From the NCBI RefSeq assembly GCF_009711085.1, contig NZ_WMKA01000002.1:114277-178276 (forward strand): DNA of 64,000 nucleotides. Reading direction: 5' to 3'. Shown here in pieces: positions 1 through 10,000 of the stretch (its first letter is position 1; each line of letters begins with the position of its first letter). The DNA comes from Cellulosimicrobium composti. Lineage in GTDB: Bacteria; Actinomycetota; Actinomycetes; Actinomycetales; Cellulomonadaceae. The translations under genes and the position numbers were made by a program. Under the pieces are notes generated by a model. That model ran no database searches. It saw only the letters and a list, made by a program, of their open reading frames with translations, and had not been told where the DNA came from.

Positions 1-1
1 G

Positions 2-46
2 AGCCAGGTCGTCGACTCGGTCGCCGACCTCGTCGACCTCGTCTGA
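2..46 (+). CDS. 3' end of an unidentified gene (partial)
   Basis: An open frame enters from the left edge and stops at TGA 44-46, with the visible end reading SQVVDSVADLVDLV. A strong hairpin follows 14 bases later, as expected after a real gene end. Only 14 codons are visible, so the family cannot be named; the alternation of Val, Asp and Leu suggests a helical C-terminus but no more. Confidence 0.4.
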   Translation, partial: SQVVDSVADLVDLV

Positions 47-60
47 CGGCCGCACCCCAC

Positions 61-106
61 GCACGACGGCGCCCGGTCACCTCGCGGTGACCGGGCGCCG
101 TCGTGC
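61..106. terminator. Bidirectional intrinsic terminator
   Basis: A perfect 21-bp stem (61-81 with 86-106) closes on a TCGC tetraloop. It lies between the end of the left-edge gene on the plus strand and the stop codon of the convergent HtaA gene at 116. There is no long T-run, which is usual for actinobacterial terminators. It probably serves both genes. Confidence 0.8.
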
Positions 107-115
107 GGGGCGAGC

Positions 116-3100
116 TCAGGCGGTCGCGACCGCCGGCGCACGACCCGACCGACGGCGTCGCACCGTCAGGAGGGCCGCACCCGTGAGCAGCAGCGTCCCG
201 GCGAGGAGTGCCAGGCCGCCCGCGTCCGAGCCGGTCGTCGCGAGGGCGCCCGAGTAGACGTCGCACTCGACGTCGCCGCCGACCGGGAGGCTGACCGTCA
301 CCGGCGAGAGCGCGGTGCCCGCCTCGTAGAACCCGGCGAAGGCCTTCGCGCCGGCGGCGGTGAGCGTCGCGGGAGCGCCGCGCCACGTGATCGTCGAGCC
401 CGACGTGGACTTCGTGCCCGAGAGGTCGAGGCTCGCGAACGCGACACCCGAGGACGAGGACGTGTTGCCCTCCATGTCGCTGCTCCGGACGTCGACCACG
501 AGCGTGCCCCGCGAGCCGTCGACCACGACGCGCGGGTTGCTGACGCGCAGGTCGAGGACGCCCTCGTGGCCGCTGAAGGAGACCGTGCCGCCGAAGCTCG
601 TGCGCCCCTTGCCGAGGTCGGTGTTGAACGAGCCCCTCCCGCCGCTCCACGTGAACGCCGAGCCGTCGTCGCGCACGCCGGACGTGGTGACGGAGCCCTT
701 CGCGATCGGGCCGGTGACGTACGCCCGGAACCGGTCGCTCACGCCCCACGCGAGGGTCGCGCCGTTGACGCCCTGCGCGAAGCACTGCTCCGCCGCCGCG
801 CCCCCGGCCGAGCCCGCGCCGGCGTCGGTGGTGCCGGACGCGACGATCGTGATCGGGGCGGACGCGGTGTGGTCCGCGCCGATCAGCAGGAGCGTGTGCT
901 CGCCCGGCGCGAGGTCCGTCGGGACGGTCACGGTCGAGCTCGCGGCACCGCCCGCGTTCGCCGTCACGCCGGTCGCGAGCGTCCGCGGCGTGGAGCGGAT
1001 CTCCGTGCGGATGCCCTGCTCGCGCGCGCCGAACCCGACGCCGCTGATGGTCACCTCGTCGCCGGGCGCCGCCTGGGACACCGAGAGCGTCGCCCGCGTC
1101 AGGTCGACCGAGCCGTCGCCCGTCCCGTCGGTCGGCGTGCCGATCGTGCCGCCGCCGGGCGTCGTGGCCTTCGCTCCGACGGTGAAGGTCACCGGGTCGA
1201 GCGCGGTGCCCGCCGGGTAGAAGCCGGAGAACGCGAGGGCGCCGTCCGCCGTGAGCGTCGCGCCGGCGTCCCGGTACGTCACCGAGCCGTCGGCCGCGGT
1301 CGACGGCGTGCCGAGCGCCAGCGTCGCGACCGCGACGCCGTCGCGGACGAACGCGGAGCCGTCGAGGCCGGTCGAGCGCGCGTCCACGAGCAGGCGGCCC
1401 GAGGTCGCGCCCGTGATCTCGACGACGGGGTTCGTCAGCGCGATGTCGAGCGCGCCGTCGTGCCCGGTGAAGCGGACCGTGCCCGCGTAGCGCACCGTGC
1501 CGCGGCCCGTCGACGCGCTCCACGTGCCGCCGTCGGCCTGGCCGAAGCGGAACACGCCGCCGACGACGCTCGCGCCGCCGGACGTCGTCGCACCCCCGTG
1601 CGCGACGGGGCCCACGATGTAGCTGCGGAACGACTCCTTGACGCCCCACGTGAGGGCGCCCGCCGTCGTCGGCGCCGTCGGCCTCGCCGTCACCGTGACG
1701 CTCACGGGCGCGGACGTGGAGCCCTGGTGGGCGGCGGCGTCCGCCGGGACGAACGTGGCCGTGACGGCGTGCGACCCCACGGCGAGCCCGCTCGCCCGGA
1801 ACGTCGCGGTGCCGCCGGAGACGGCCGCCGTGCCGAGGGTCGCGCCGCCCGCGGCGAACCGCACGGTGCCCGCCGCCTGCGGCGCGACGGTCGCGGTGAG
1901 CGTCACCGCCGTGCCCTGGACGACCGACGTCGCCGAGGCCGTGAGCCGCGTCGTGGTCGGCTGTGCCCCCGTCCCTGGCGCGGGGTCGGCGACGGTGAGC
2001 GGGACGCTCCCCGTCACCCCGAGCTCGGACGTGACGACCACCGAGGTCGTCCCGAGGGCCGCGTCCGCGGGGACGGAGAGCACGAGCGTGCTCCCGTCGC
2101 GCGTGTACGTCGCCGGCTTGCCGCCGAGCGTGACGCCTGCGACCGCGTCGCCGTCCACCAGGCCCTCGACGTGCAGGGTGACCGCACCGCCGGGCTCGAC
2201 GGTCGTCGTCGCGGCCGTGACCGCGAGGGGCGCCGGGGCGTCGTAGGCGACGGGGGCGAAGAGCTCCTGCGCCGCGTTGGACACGCCGCCCGCGCCGTAG
2301 GTGTAGACACCGGGGCGCCCGCCGTCGAGCGCCTCGGGGTTCCGCACGACGAGGCGCGCCTCGAACGTCCCGTCCTCGGCGAGCGGGGTCCACTGCGCCC
2401 GGACCGCCGCCTGGTACTGCGCGGGCACCTGGTCGAGCACGCCCTCGGCGAGCACCCACGCCTGCGACGCGACCTTGCGGGTCCCGGCCGCGGCCCCCGT
2501 CGAGGGCTGCCACCGCTCCGCGAAGCTCCCGAACACGACGTACGTGCCCTGCGGCAGCGTCGCCGGGATCGGCACGCCGCGACCGCCGACGTTCGCCGCC
2601 GGGTCGAAGCACGTGCCGCGCACGACGATCGTGTCGCCCGGCGAGACCGCCGTGTCGCCGAGCGGCGTGACGCCGTCCGCGGCGAGGACCTCGATCGCGG
2701 GCTCCCAGGCCGGCACCTCGTCCTCGCCGACGCCGAGCGTGACCGGGGCGGCCTTCTTCGCGTCGGCGTGGGCGTCGCTCGGGCCGCTCGCGACGAAGTG
2801 CGCGCGCTGGCCCGTCGGCTCGAGGTACGCGAGGAACGCGTCGGTGTACTGCTGCGCGGAGGACGTGACAAGGACGCGGCCGCTGCCGAGCTCCGCCGGG
2901 TCGACCTCGAAGGTCGCGACGTCGAGGCGCGTCGCGGGGGCCGAGTCCGCGGCGTCGGACAGGTCGTCCCACGACACGTCGGCGGAGAGCACACCGCGGC
3001 CGCTCGCGTCGACGCGCACGGCGACGTCCGCGAGCTGGAGCCAGTAGTACGGCACGTTCCCCGCGTACGTGTTCTTCCACGTGAGGCGGACCGCGCCGGA

Positions 3101-4588
3101 GAGGGCGAGGTCGGTGCCACCGGCCGAGCGCACGACCTCGGTCACCGGGAAGGCGAAGGTGCCGTCGGCGGCGACCCCGCCGGTGACCTGCTTGTCGTTG
3201 TAGTAGGCGAAGACGCGGTCCGAGACCTTCCACGAGACCGTGCCGTGCGTCGTTCCCGGCGCGGCGATCTCCGGGAACGGCGCGCTGACCGGCTCCTGCG
3301 GCTCGGGCTGCTGCACGACGACCGGCGTGAACGTGTCCAGGCTCCGGTCCGTCGCGGACAGCCGGTGCGCCGCGGACGTCGCGACCACGTACTCCGTGCC
3401 CGGCTCGAACGAGCCCGCCGGGACCGTCACCGTCGTCGTGAACGAGCCGTCCACGATCTGCGGCGCCGTCACCCACGCCTGCACGAGCCACCCGCTGGAC
3501 ACCAGCGGGCCGCTGCCGTCCCACAGCGACCTCTCACCGACGAGCACGTACGCGCCGGTGGCCGCGCCCGCGCCCACGAACCCGGAACCTGACACGGTGA
3601 ACGTGTTCTCCACGGCGGGGTCCACCGCACCCGACGGCGACACCGTCACCCGCGGGTCCGCGACCGGCTCGGGATCGGGCTCGGGCTCGGGCTCGGCCAC
3701 GGTCACGGTGTGCGTGACGGGCGCCGACGCCGAGGCGAGGAACGCCGCGGGGTCCACGGGCGCGAACGCCGCGGTCAGCCCGTGCGCGCCCGGGGCGAGG
3801 GCCGTCGTGACCAGGCTCGCCACGCCGTCGGTGACGGCGGCCGTGCCGAGCGCGGTGCCGCCGTCGCGGAACTCGACCGTGCCGGCGGCCGCCGGGACGA
3901 CCGTCGCGGTGAGCGTCACCGCCGCGCCGACGGACGACGTGCCGGACGGCGCGACCGCGAGCGACGTCGAGGTCGCGACGGCCGGGGCGACCGGCTCGGG
4001 CGCGACGACGCGCGCGGTGAGCGTCGACATCCGCGCGTTCGCGTAGGACGCGAAGTACGGCGAGACGTCGCCGATCGTGGGCACGACGGTCCCGTCCGCG
4101 ACGAACGTGACCTCGTCGCCGTCGCGCGTCGCGGAGACGGCGACGTCGGCGACCTTGACGTCGTCCCCCGCCCCCGGGTTCACGGTGCCCGCGAAGTCCG
4201 CGAACACGGCGCCCGTCCCGGGGCCCGTGAGCTCGAGGCGGACGTCGGACAGCGTCACGTCGAGCGCGCCGTGGTGGCCCTCGTAGCGCGTGGAGCCCCC
4301 GAGGCGCACGGAGCCGGTGCCCGACGCGTCGTCGTAGCTGCCGGACGCCGGCCCGTACACGGAACGCCCGCCCTGGAGGGGCGGCGTGACCGTGCCCTGG
4401 GCGATCGGGCCCGTGACGTACGAGGTCCACGAGTCGACGAGGTTCCAGGTGGCCGAGCCGGCCTGGACGTCGGCCGCGGCGGCCTGCGCGGGAGCGCCTG
4501 CCCCCGCGACGGTGACGCCGGCGGCGAGCGCCGCGGCGAGGAACGAGGCGAGGGCGCGGCGGACGCGCCCCTGCGGGGAAGTGCGCAC
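116..4588 (-). CDS. HtaA-domain haem-binding surface protein with sortase-type C-terminus
   Basis: Very large secreted protein of 1490 residues. A signal peptide ends near residue 36 (AQA). HtaA-type domains, the haem-binding modules of corynebacterial HtaA, start near residues 45, 448, 977 and 1273. Three carry the motif SYVTGP, SYIVGP or AYVTGP; the second is diverged (FAYYNDK). Two Ig-like repeats rich in TLTATV lie at about 205-298 and 880-970, and an acidic EPEPEP linker follows the first. The C-terminus is LATTG near residue 1450, then a hydrophobic helix and RRRR, which fits sortase anchoring of the LAxTG type. The start is GTG after GGGAG. Expected role: capture of haem or haemoglobin at the wall. 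No hmuTUV-like transporter lies beside it. The upstream iron box suggests induction under iron limitation. Confidence 0.88.
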   Translation of the reverse strand: MRTSPQGRVRRALASFLAAALAAGVTVAGAGAPAQAAAADVQAGSATWNLVDSWTSYVTGPIAQGTVTPPLQGGRSVYGPASGSYDDASGTGSVRLGGSTRYEGHHGALDVTLSDVRLELTGPGTGAVFADFAGTVNPGAGDDVKVADVAVSATRDGDEVTFVADGTVVPTIGDVSPYFASYANARMSTLTARVVAPEPVAPAVATSTSLAVAPSGTSSVGAAVTLTATVVPAAAGTVEFRDGGTALGTAAVTDGVASLVTTALAPGAHGLTAAFAPVDPAAFLASASAPVTHTVTVAEPEPEPDPEPVADPRVTVSPSGAVDPAVENTFTVSGSGFVGAGAATGAYVLVGERSLWDGSGPLVSSGWLVQAWVTAPQIVDGSFTTTVTVPAGSFEPGTEYVVATSAAHRLSATDRSLDTFTPVVVQQPEPQEPVSAPFPEIAAPGTTHGTVSWKVSDRVFAYYNDKQVTGGVAADGTFAFPVTEVVRSAGGTDLALSGAVRLTWKNTYAGNVPYYWLQLADVAVRVDASGRGVLSADVSWDDLSDAADSAPATRLDVATFEVDPAELGSGRVLVTSSAQQYTDAFLAYLEPTGQRAHFVASGPSDAHADAKKAAPVTLGVGEDEVPAWEPAIEVLAADGVTPLGDTAVSPGDTIVVRGTCFDPAANVGGRGVPIPATLPQGTYVVFGSFAERWQPSTGAAAGTRKVASQAWVLAEGVLDQVPAQYQAAVRAQWTPLAEDGTFEARLVVRNPEALDGGRPGVYTYGAGGVSNAAQELFAPVAYDAPAPLAVTAATTTVEPGGAVTLHVEGLVDGDAVAGVTLGGKPATYTRDGSTLVLSVPADAALGTTSVVVTSELGVTGSVPLTVADPAPGTGAQPTTTRLTASATSVVQGTAVTLTATVAPQAAGTVRFAAGGATLGTAAVSGGTATFRASGLAVGSHAVTATFVPADAAAHQGSTSAPVSVTVTARPTAPTTAGALTWGVKESFRSYIVGPVAHGGATTSGGASVVGGVFRFGQADGGTWSASTGRGTVRYAGTVRFTGHDGALDIALTNPVVEITGATSGRLLVDARSTGLDGSAFVRDGVAVATLALGTPSTAADGSVTYRDAGATLTADGALAFSGFYPAGTALDPVTFTVGAKATTPGGGTIGTPTDGTGDGSVDLTRATLSVSQAAPGDEVTISGVGFGAREQGIRTEIRSTPRTLATGVTANAGGAASSTVTVPTDLAPGEHTLLLIGADHTASAPITIVASGTTDAGAGSAGGAAAEQCFAQGVNGATLAWGVSDRFRAYVTGPIAKGSVTTSGVRDDGSAFTWSGGRGSFNTDLGKGRTSFGGTVSFSGHEGVLDLRVSNPRVVVDGSRGTLVVDVRSSDMEGNTSSSSGVAFASLDLSGTKSTSGSTITWRGAPATLTAAGAKAFAGFYEAGTALSPVTVSLPVGGDVECDVYSGALATTGSDAGGLALLAGTLLLTGAALLTVRRRRSGRAPAVATA

Positions 4589-4694
4589 TAGGTCTCCCGT
4601 GCTGGTCCGGGCGGGTCCCGGAAGAGCGGGACCGCGACGCGGAGCGTGACGACGCTCCGTCGCCCCGGACGATATAAGGCACGCCTCACCAAAG

Positions 4695-4713
4695 CAAGGT
4701 AAGGCTGACCTAT
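4695..4713. promoter_or_regulatory. DtxR/IdeR-type iron box upstream of the HtaA gene
   Basis: The 19-bp element with core AGGTAAGGCTGACCTA agrees with the DtxR/IdeR consensus TTAGGTTAGGCTAACCTAA at 14 of 19 positions. It lies about 110 bp upstream of the HtaA start in a local AT-rich patch. A second, weaker match (9 of 14 core positions) lies at 4677-4690 and could form a tandem site. Iron-loaded DtxR would repress the gene. The role is inferred from the match and from the haem-uptake function of the gene. Confidence 0.75.
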
Positions 4714-4757
4714 TTCAGTGTGACACGCGCCTCGTCCCCACCCTGCGCGCGCTCCGG

Positions 4758-5333
4758 TCAGGCGAGGCCGAGGTCCTCGAGGCTGAAGAGGTAGTGGTAC
4801 GGCACGCCGAGCGCCTCGATCTTCTCGCCCGCGCCCGTCGCGCGGTCCACGATCGTCGCGACCCCGGCGACCGTCCCGCCCGCGGCGCGCACGGCCTCGA
4901 TCGCCGTGATGGGCGACCCACCCGTCGTCGTCGTGTCCTCGACGACCACGACCGTCCGGCCCGCGACGTCCGGGCCCTCGATCTGCCGCTGCATCCCGTG
5001 CGCCTTCGCCGCCTTGCGCACGACGAACGCGTCGAGGTCCTGCCCGCGCGAGGCCGCGGCGTGCAGGAGGGCGGTCGCGATCGGGTCGGCGCCGAGCGTC
5101 AGCCCGCCGACGGCGTCGATCTCCGCGGTGCCGAGCCCGCGCTCCTCGAGGAGGTCGAGGAGCTGGTGACCGATGAGCGGCGCCGCGCGGTGGTGCAGCG
5201 TCACGCGCCGGAGGTCGACGTAGTAGTCGGCCTCCTTGCCCGAGGAGAGCGTCACGCGGCCGTGCACGACGGCGAGCTCGCGGATGAGGTCGAGCAGCTG
5301 CTCGCGGGGCGTCGAGGAGAGATCCGTGGTCAC
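4758..5333 (-). CDS. pyrE: Orotate phosphoribosyltransferase
   Basis: Converts orotate and PRPP to orotidine monophosphate in pyrimidine synthesis, in the cytosol. The 191-residue protein has the catalytic-loop motif RKAAKAHG and the PRPP-binding motif VVVVEDTTTTGGS, where most relatives have VVTTGGS or similar. The GTG start at 5333 is chosen because similarity begins just after it and the frame upstream reads as low-complexity shadow sequence; a TTG three codons earlier is possible. No strong ribosome-binding site is visible. It lies 34 bp after the short-chain dehydrogenase gene on the same strand, so the two may be co-transcribed. Confidence 0.93.
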   Translation of the reverse strand: MTTDLSSTPREQLLDLIRELAVVHGRVTLSSGKEADYYVDLRRVTLHHRAAPLIGHQLLDLLEERGLGTAEIDAVGGLTLGADPIATALLHAAASRGQDLDAFVVRKAAKAHGMQRQIEGPDVAGRTVVVVEDTTTTGGSPITAIEAVRAAGGTVAGVATIVDRATGAGEKIEALGVPYHYLFSLEDLGLA

Positions 5334-5367
5334 GACGGCCAAGGGTAGTCCGCCGGGCTGCGGGCTC

Positions 5368-6132
5368 CTACCGGTACTTGCCGATCGCGCGCACGGCAGA
5401 GCGCGGCATCGCGCGCAGCGCGGCCGAGGCGACGCGGTAGCGCACGGAGGGCGTCGAGATGACGACGCCCCGGCGCACGTCCGCGAGCGCCGCGGCGACG
5501 ACGCGGTCCGCGTCGAGCCACGCGACGTCGGGCAGCGTGGACTTGTCGATCCCGGCACGGTCGTGGAACTCGGTGTGCGTGAAGCCCGGGCACAGGACGG
5601 TCGCGGTGACGCCGGTCCCGTGCAGCTCGACGGCCAGACCCTCGGTGAACGAGCGCACCCACGCCTTCGCGGCCGCGTAGGTGCCGCCCGCCGTGAGCGC
5701 CGCGACGGACGCGACGTTGAGGATCGCGCCGCGCCCGCGCGCGGTCATCTGGCCCGCGGCCGCGTGCGAGAGCACCATGACGGCGCGGACCATGACGTCG
5801 AGCGCGCGCAGCTCGACGTCGAGGTCGCCGCCGACGAAGTGCTGGTGGGTCGCGAATCCCGCGTTGTTGACGAGCAGGCCGACCGGGCGCTCGTCCGGGC
5901 CCCCGGTCGAGGCGAGGCGCTCGGCCACGCGCGCGACGTCGTCGGGCACGGAGAGGTCGGCCGGCAGGACCTGGACCCGCACGCCCGCGGCGGCCCGGAT
6001 CTGGCCCGCGACCTCCTCGAGGCGCGCCTCGTCGCGCGCGACGAGCACGAGGTCGTGCCGCGCCGTGGCGAGCTGCCACGCGAACTCCAGGCCCAGGCCG
6101 GCGCTCGCGCCGGTGATGAGTGCTGTCGCCAT
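5368..6132 (-). CDS. Short-chain dehydrogenase/reductase
   Basis: NAD(P)-dependent oxidoreductase of the classical SDR family, 254 residues. The cofactor motif GASAGLG is at the N-terminus, NNAG marks beta-4, and the active site is the serine of NVASVAAL with the YAAAK pair. An arginine after the second strand (VARDE) favours NADPH, as in the DltE/YqjQ-like group. The ATG at 6132 is preferred over a GTG two codons earlier. It precedes pyrE on the same strand and is divergent from the exonuclease gene with about 50 bp between them. The substrate cannot be told from the sequence. Confidence 0.88.
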   Translation of the reverse strand: MATALITGASAGLGLEFAWQLATARHDLVLVARDEARLEEVAGQIRAAAGVRVQVLPADLSVPDDVARVAERLASTGGPDERPVGLLVNNAGFATHQHFVGGDLDVELRALDVMVRAVMVLSHAAAGQMTARGRGAILNVASVAALTAGGTYAAAKAWVRSFTEGLAVELHGTGVTATVLCPGFTHTEFHDRAGIDKSTLPDVAWLDADRVVAAALADVRRGVVISTPSVRYRVASAALRAMPRSAVRAIGKYR

Positions 6133-6181
6133 GGCCACAGCCTACGGGCGGCGGCGCGCCGACGTCGGTACGGTGGAGCCC

Positions 6182-6967
6182 GTGCGCCTCGCGACCTGGA
6201 ACATCAACTCCGTCCGTGCCCGCGTCGACCGGGCGGTCGCGTTCCTCGAGCGGACCGGGACCGACGTCCTCGCGCTCCAGGAGACCAAGTGCGCCGACGC
6301 CCAGTTCCCCGTCGCGCCGTTCGAGGCGGCGGGGTACGAGGTCGCGCACGTGGGCGTGAACCAGTGGAACGGCGTCGCGGTCGTCTCGCGCGTCGGCCTG
6401 GACGACGTCGAGACCTCCTTCCCGGGCCAGCCCGCCTTCGGCGAGCAGGTCGAGGCGCGTGCCCTGGGCGCGACGTGCGGCGGCGTGCGCGTGTGGAGCC
6501 TGTACGTGCCGCACGGCCGGGAGGTCGGCGACCCGCACTACACGTACAAGCTGCGCTGGCTCGACGAGCTGCGCGAGCGCGCCGCGGGCTGGCTCGCGGA
6601 CGACCCGGGGGCGCAGGTCGCGCTCGTCGGCGACTGGAACGTCGCCCCGCTCGACACCGACGTGTGGGACGTCGCGTACTTCGCGGGCAAGACGCACGTG
6701 ACGCCCGCGGAGCGGGACGCGTTCGCCGCGTTCGGGGCAGCCGGGTACACCGAGGTCACGCGCGAGGCGCTCCCCGCCGAGCACACGTACACGTACTGGG
6801 ACTACCAGCGGCTGCGCTTCCCGCGGAACGAGGGCATGCGGATCGACTTCGCCTACCTCTCCCCCGCCGCGCGCGCCCGCGTGACCGGCGTGACGATCGA
6901 CCGCGACGAGCGCAAGGGCAAGGGCGCGTCGGACCACGTGCCGGTCGTCGTCGACCTCGAGGACTGA
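6182..6967 (+). CDS. xth: Exodeoxyribonuclease III
   Basis: AP endonuclease and 3'-5' exonuclease of the EEP superfamily, 261 residues, acting in base-excision repair. Hallmarks in order are TWNINSVR at the N-terminus, QETK with the metal-binding Glu, GDWNVAP with the catalytic Asp and Asn, RIDFAY, and the C-terminal SDHVPV with the catalytic Asp-His pair. The GTG start at 6182 places VRLATWNINS at the N-terminus, as in the family; a longer open frame upstream has no similarity. A bidirectional terminator separates it from the convergent amylase gene. Confidence 0.93.
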   Translation: MRLATWNINSVRARVDRAVAFLERTGTDVLALQETKCADAQFPVAPFEAAGYEVAHVGVNQWNGVAVVSRVGLDDVETSFPGQPAFGEQVEARALGATCGGVRVWSLYVPHGREVGDPHYTYKLRWLDELRERAAGWLADDPGAQVALVGDWNVAPLDTDVWDVAYFAGKTHVTPAERDAFAAFGAAGYTEVTREALPAEHTYTYWDYQRLRFPRNEGMRIDFAYLSPAARARVTGVTIDRDERKGKGASDHVPVVVDLED

Positions 6968-6974
6968 GCGGCCT

Positions 6975-7005
6975 TCCCGCCCGCGGCGCACGGCCGCGGG
7001 CGGGA
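6975..7005. terminator. Bidirectional terminator between xth and the amylase gene
   Basis: Perfect 12-bp stem (6975-6986 with 6994-7005) and a 7-nt loop, located between two convergent stop codons at 6967 and 7025. Confidence 0.7.
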
Positions 7006-7024
7006 CGGTCGAGACCCTCCCGAG

Positions 7025-10000
7025 CTACTTCAGGTACGGCCCCGCCTGCCCGACCTTGCCCGGCGCAGGGTTGCCCGGGAGGTCGAGGACGTAGGCGCGC
7101 AGGTTGCCCTTGCCCGGTGCGGGGACCGTCAGGGTCCCGGTCGTCACGACCTTCCGGTCGCCCGTCACGGCGTCCACGTAGGTGCCGTTCGGGACGCGGG
7201 CGAAGGTCGCGGCGTCCGTCACCGTGACGAGCACGAAGCTGTCCACGGCGCCCTCGGTGAACCGGCGCTTGTACGCCATGTTCCCCTGCACGCCGACCGT
7301 CGAGTACTGCCCCTTCTGGAGCGCCGGCACGGCGCGACGGATCTGGTTGAGCCGCTGCACGTGCTGGACGAGCGGCTTCTGGAGCGTCTGCGCGACCGCG
7401 CCCGACGCGGACTCCACGACGCCGAAGTCGCTCGCCACGACGTCGCCCGCGAGGTGGTCGCCGTAGTACGCGCGTCCGGTGGTCGCGAGCGGGCACGTCG
7501 GCCCGCAGTCGATCGGCTTGCCCGCCTGGAACTCGATCTCCGAGCCGTAGTAGAGCGTCGGGATGCCCCGGAACGTCCACATGAGGCTCATGTTCTCCGC
7601 CCACGCGTCGGTGCCGCCGGCGTAGCGCACGGTCGACTTGTTGGGCCCGTAGTCGTGCGAGTCGACGTACACGACGTTGTACGTCGCGTCGTTGTACGAG
7701 TCGTCCGAGTCCTTGCCGTTGTGGTACGCGTTGCCCGCGTCCCCGAAGTTCATGTGCATGCGCATGTCGATGACGTTCATGCCCGAGAACTTCGAGTGGT
7801 CGGGCGCGTGGTACGTGTTGCCGTCGGCGCCCCCGAGGAACGCGTTGTCCGACGTCGGCTGGTTGCCCGTGCCCAGGAGGTTCTCGTACTGGAACTGCTC
7901 GGCGGCAGCCACGACGTCGTCCAGGGAGTACTCCTTGCGCTCCTTCCACGTGTAGAACTGCGCGGAGTGGTTCACGGAGCCGCGGTTCCACTTGTCGTTG
8001 ACGAACGCCGCGACCTCGCCGAAGACGTAGAAGTCCTTGCCCTTCTCGCCGTGCGTCGCCACGGCGTGCTCCTGGATCGCGGGCAGGAAGTGCCGGTTCC
8101 ACATGACGCGCGGGATGTGCACGGCGGTGTCGACGCGGAAGCCGTCGACGCCCATGTCGATGTACCGGTTGTAGGCGTCGATCAGGTACTGCTGCACCTC
8201 GGCGTTCTCGGTGTTGAAGTCGGCCAGGTCGTCGTGCAGCCAGCAGTCCTGCGCGTCCTTTCCCTCCCAGTTCCCGATCCAGCACTGGTGGTAGTAGTTC
8301 GCCGGGAACATACCGGACGTTGGCGAGGGCCACTGGCAGTTGTAGATCTGGAACCCCTCGGGGCTCTTGTACTGCGTCGGGGTACCGAAGCCCTTGCACG
8401 TGTTACCCGCTGGTGCGGTGCTCGACCACAGGTCGCCGTTGTAGGGGCGGCCCTTGGCGAGCGCGTTCTGCGCGGCGGTCAGCGTCGGGTCATTCCCGTC
8501 GTGTTCTTCCATGGGGTCGTACTCGCGGCCCTCCTCCTTCTTGGAGTACATCCAGTCCCACTGCCCGTCGCGCGCGCCCCACACCGTCGGGGTGAACAGG
8601 CCCTTGGCGCCCCAGCGCGAGGAGTGGTTGTACACGACGTCCTGGTAGATCTTGATGCCCTTGGCGTGCGCGGCGTCGATGAGGTCCTGGTAGGAGGCGC
8701 CCGGCGTCTCGAGGCGCGGGTCCACGCGGAAGAAGTCCCAGCCGTGGTAGCCGTGGAAGTCGTAGTCGGACCGGTTGAGCACGACGGGCGTGATCCAGAT
8801 CGCGGAGAAGCCGAGGCCCTTGACGTAGTCCAGCTTGTCGATCAGCCCCTGGAAGTCGCCGCGGAACATGGGGTCGTCGTTCGCCGCGTTGCCCGACTTC
8901 ACGTGCTGGGACCCGCCGCGGTTGTTCTCGGGCACGCCGTCGTTGAAGCGGGCGGTCATGACGAAGTAGATCGAGTCCTCGCGCGGGTCACCGCCGAGCG
9001 GCTCGCCCGTCGTCCCCGGGTCGACCACGGGCTTCGTGCCCGTCGTGACGGTGACGGGTGCGCTCGCCGCGGAGCGGTTCCCCGCGGCGTCGACGGCCGT
9101 CACGGAGTACGTGTACGCGGTCCGCTCGAGCAGTCCCACGTCCGTCGCGGACGGGGTCGTGACGTCCCGCGTCACCGGGCCCGCTCCTCCGGTGCGGGTG
9201 AGGGTGTAGCCGGTGACGGCCGTGTCGTCCGTCGCGGCGTCCCACGTGACCGTCACGCGCACGCCGTCGGCCGTCGCGACGAGCCCGGACGGGACGCTGG
9301 GCGCCTGCGTGTCCGGCTCCTCGGGGACGTCGGGGCCGCACGGGCTCTGCGCGACGGGCGCGACGACGCCGCCCGAGACGGTCTGCGCTCCCGCGGTGTA
9401 GCGGTAGTTGCCTCCGCCGTTGTTGTCCCACCGCCCGGCGCCGTCGTTGAAGACGACCTGGCCGCCGCTCGCGGTGCCCAGGTCGATGGTGTGCGTGAAC
9501 CAGCCCGGGCACGCCGCGGTCATCGCCGTGCCCGGGACGCTGGTCCACGCGCCCGAGCCCACCTGGTAGTGGATCTTCGGCGCGGCCCACGACGTCGCGT
9601 AGTAGATCGTCGCGGTCGTGTCCGCAGGGTCCGTCGGGTCTGTCGGGTCGGTGGGGTCGGTGCCGCACGGCGACGCCCCCGCGGTGAGCACGCCGTCCTG
9701 CACGACGACGGTCCCCGCGCCCGCCCGGTAGTTGGCGCCGCGGTTGTTGTCCCAGGTCCCGGCACCGTCGTTGAAGGTGAGCTGCACCCCCGATGCCGCG
9801 CCGAGGTCGATCTCGGCCGTCAGCCAGCCCGGGCACGCGTCCGCCATCGGGACGCCCGGGACCGCCGTCCAGGCGGCGCCGTCGACGCCGTAGTGGACGT
9901 TCGTCGCCGCCCAGCCCGGGCGGTCCGGGTAGTAGACGGTCGTCGTGGTCGGTGCCGCGCTCGTTGCCGCGCTCGGTGCCGCGACGGCGCTCAGGCCGGC

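Noticed and set aside
4758-5558. Longer pyrE start at 5558
   Set aside because: The first 75 residues of that frame are Arg/Ser-rich and overlap the short-chain dehydrogenase gene; similarity starts at the GTG at 5333.
9632-9662. Short repeats in the amylase gene as a mobile element scar
   Set aside because: They encode the DPTDPTD linker between starch-binding modules, a usual linker type.
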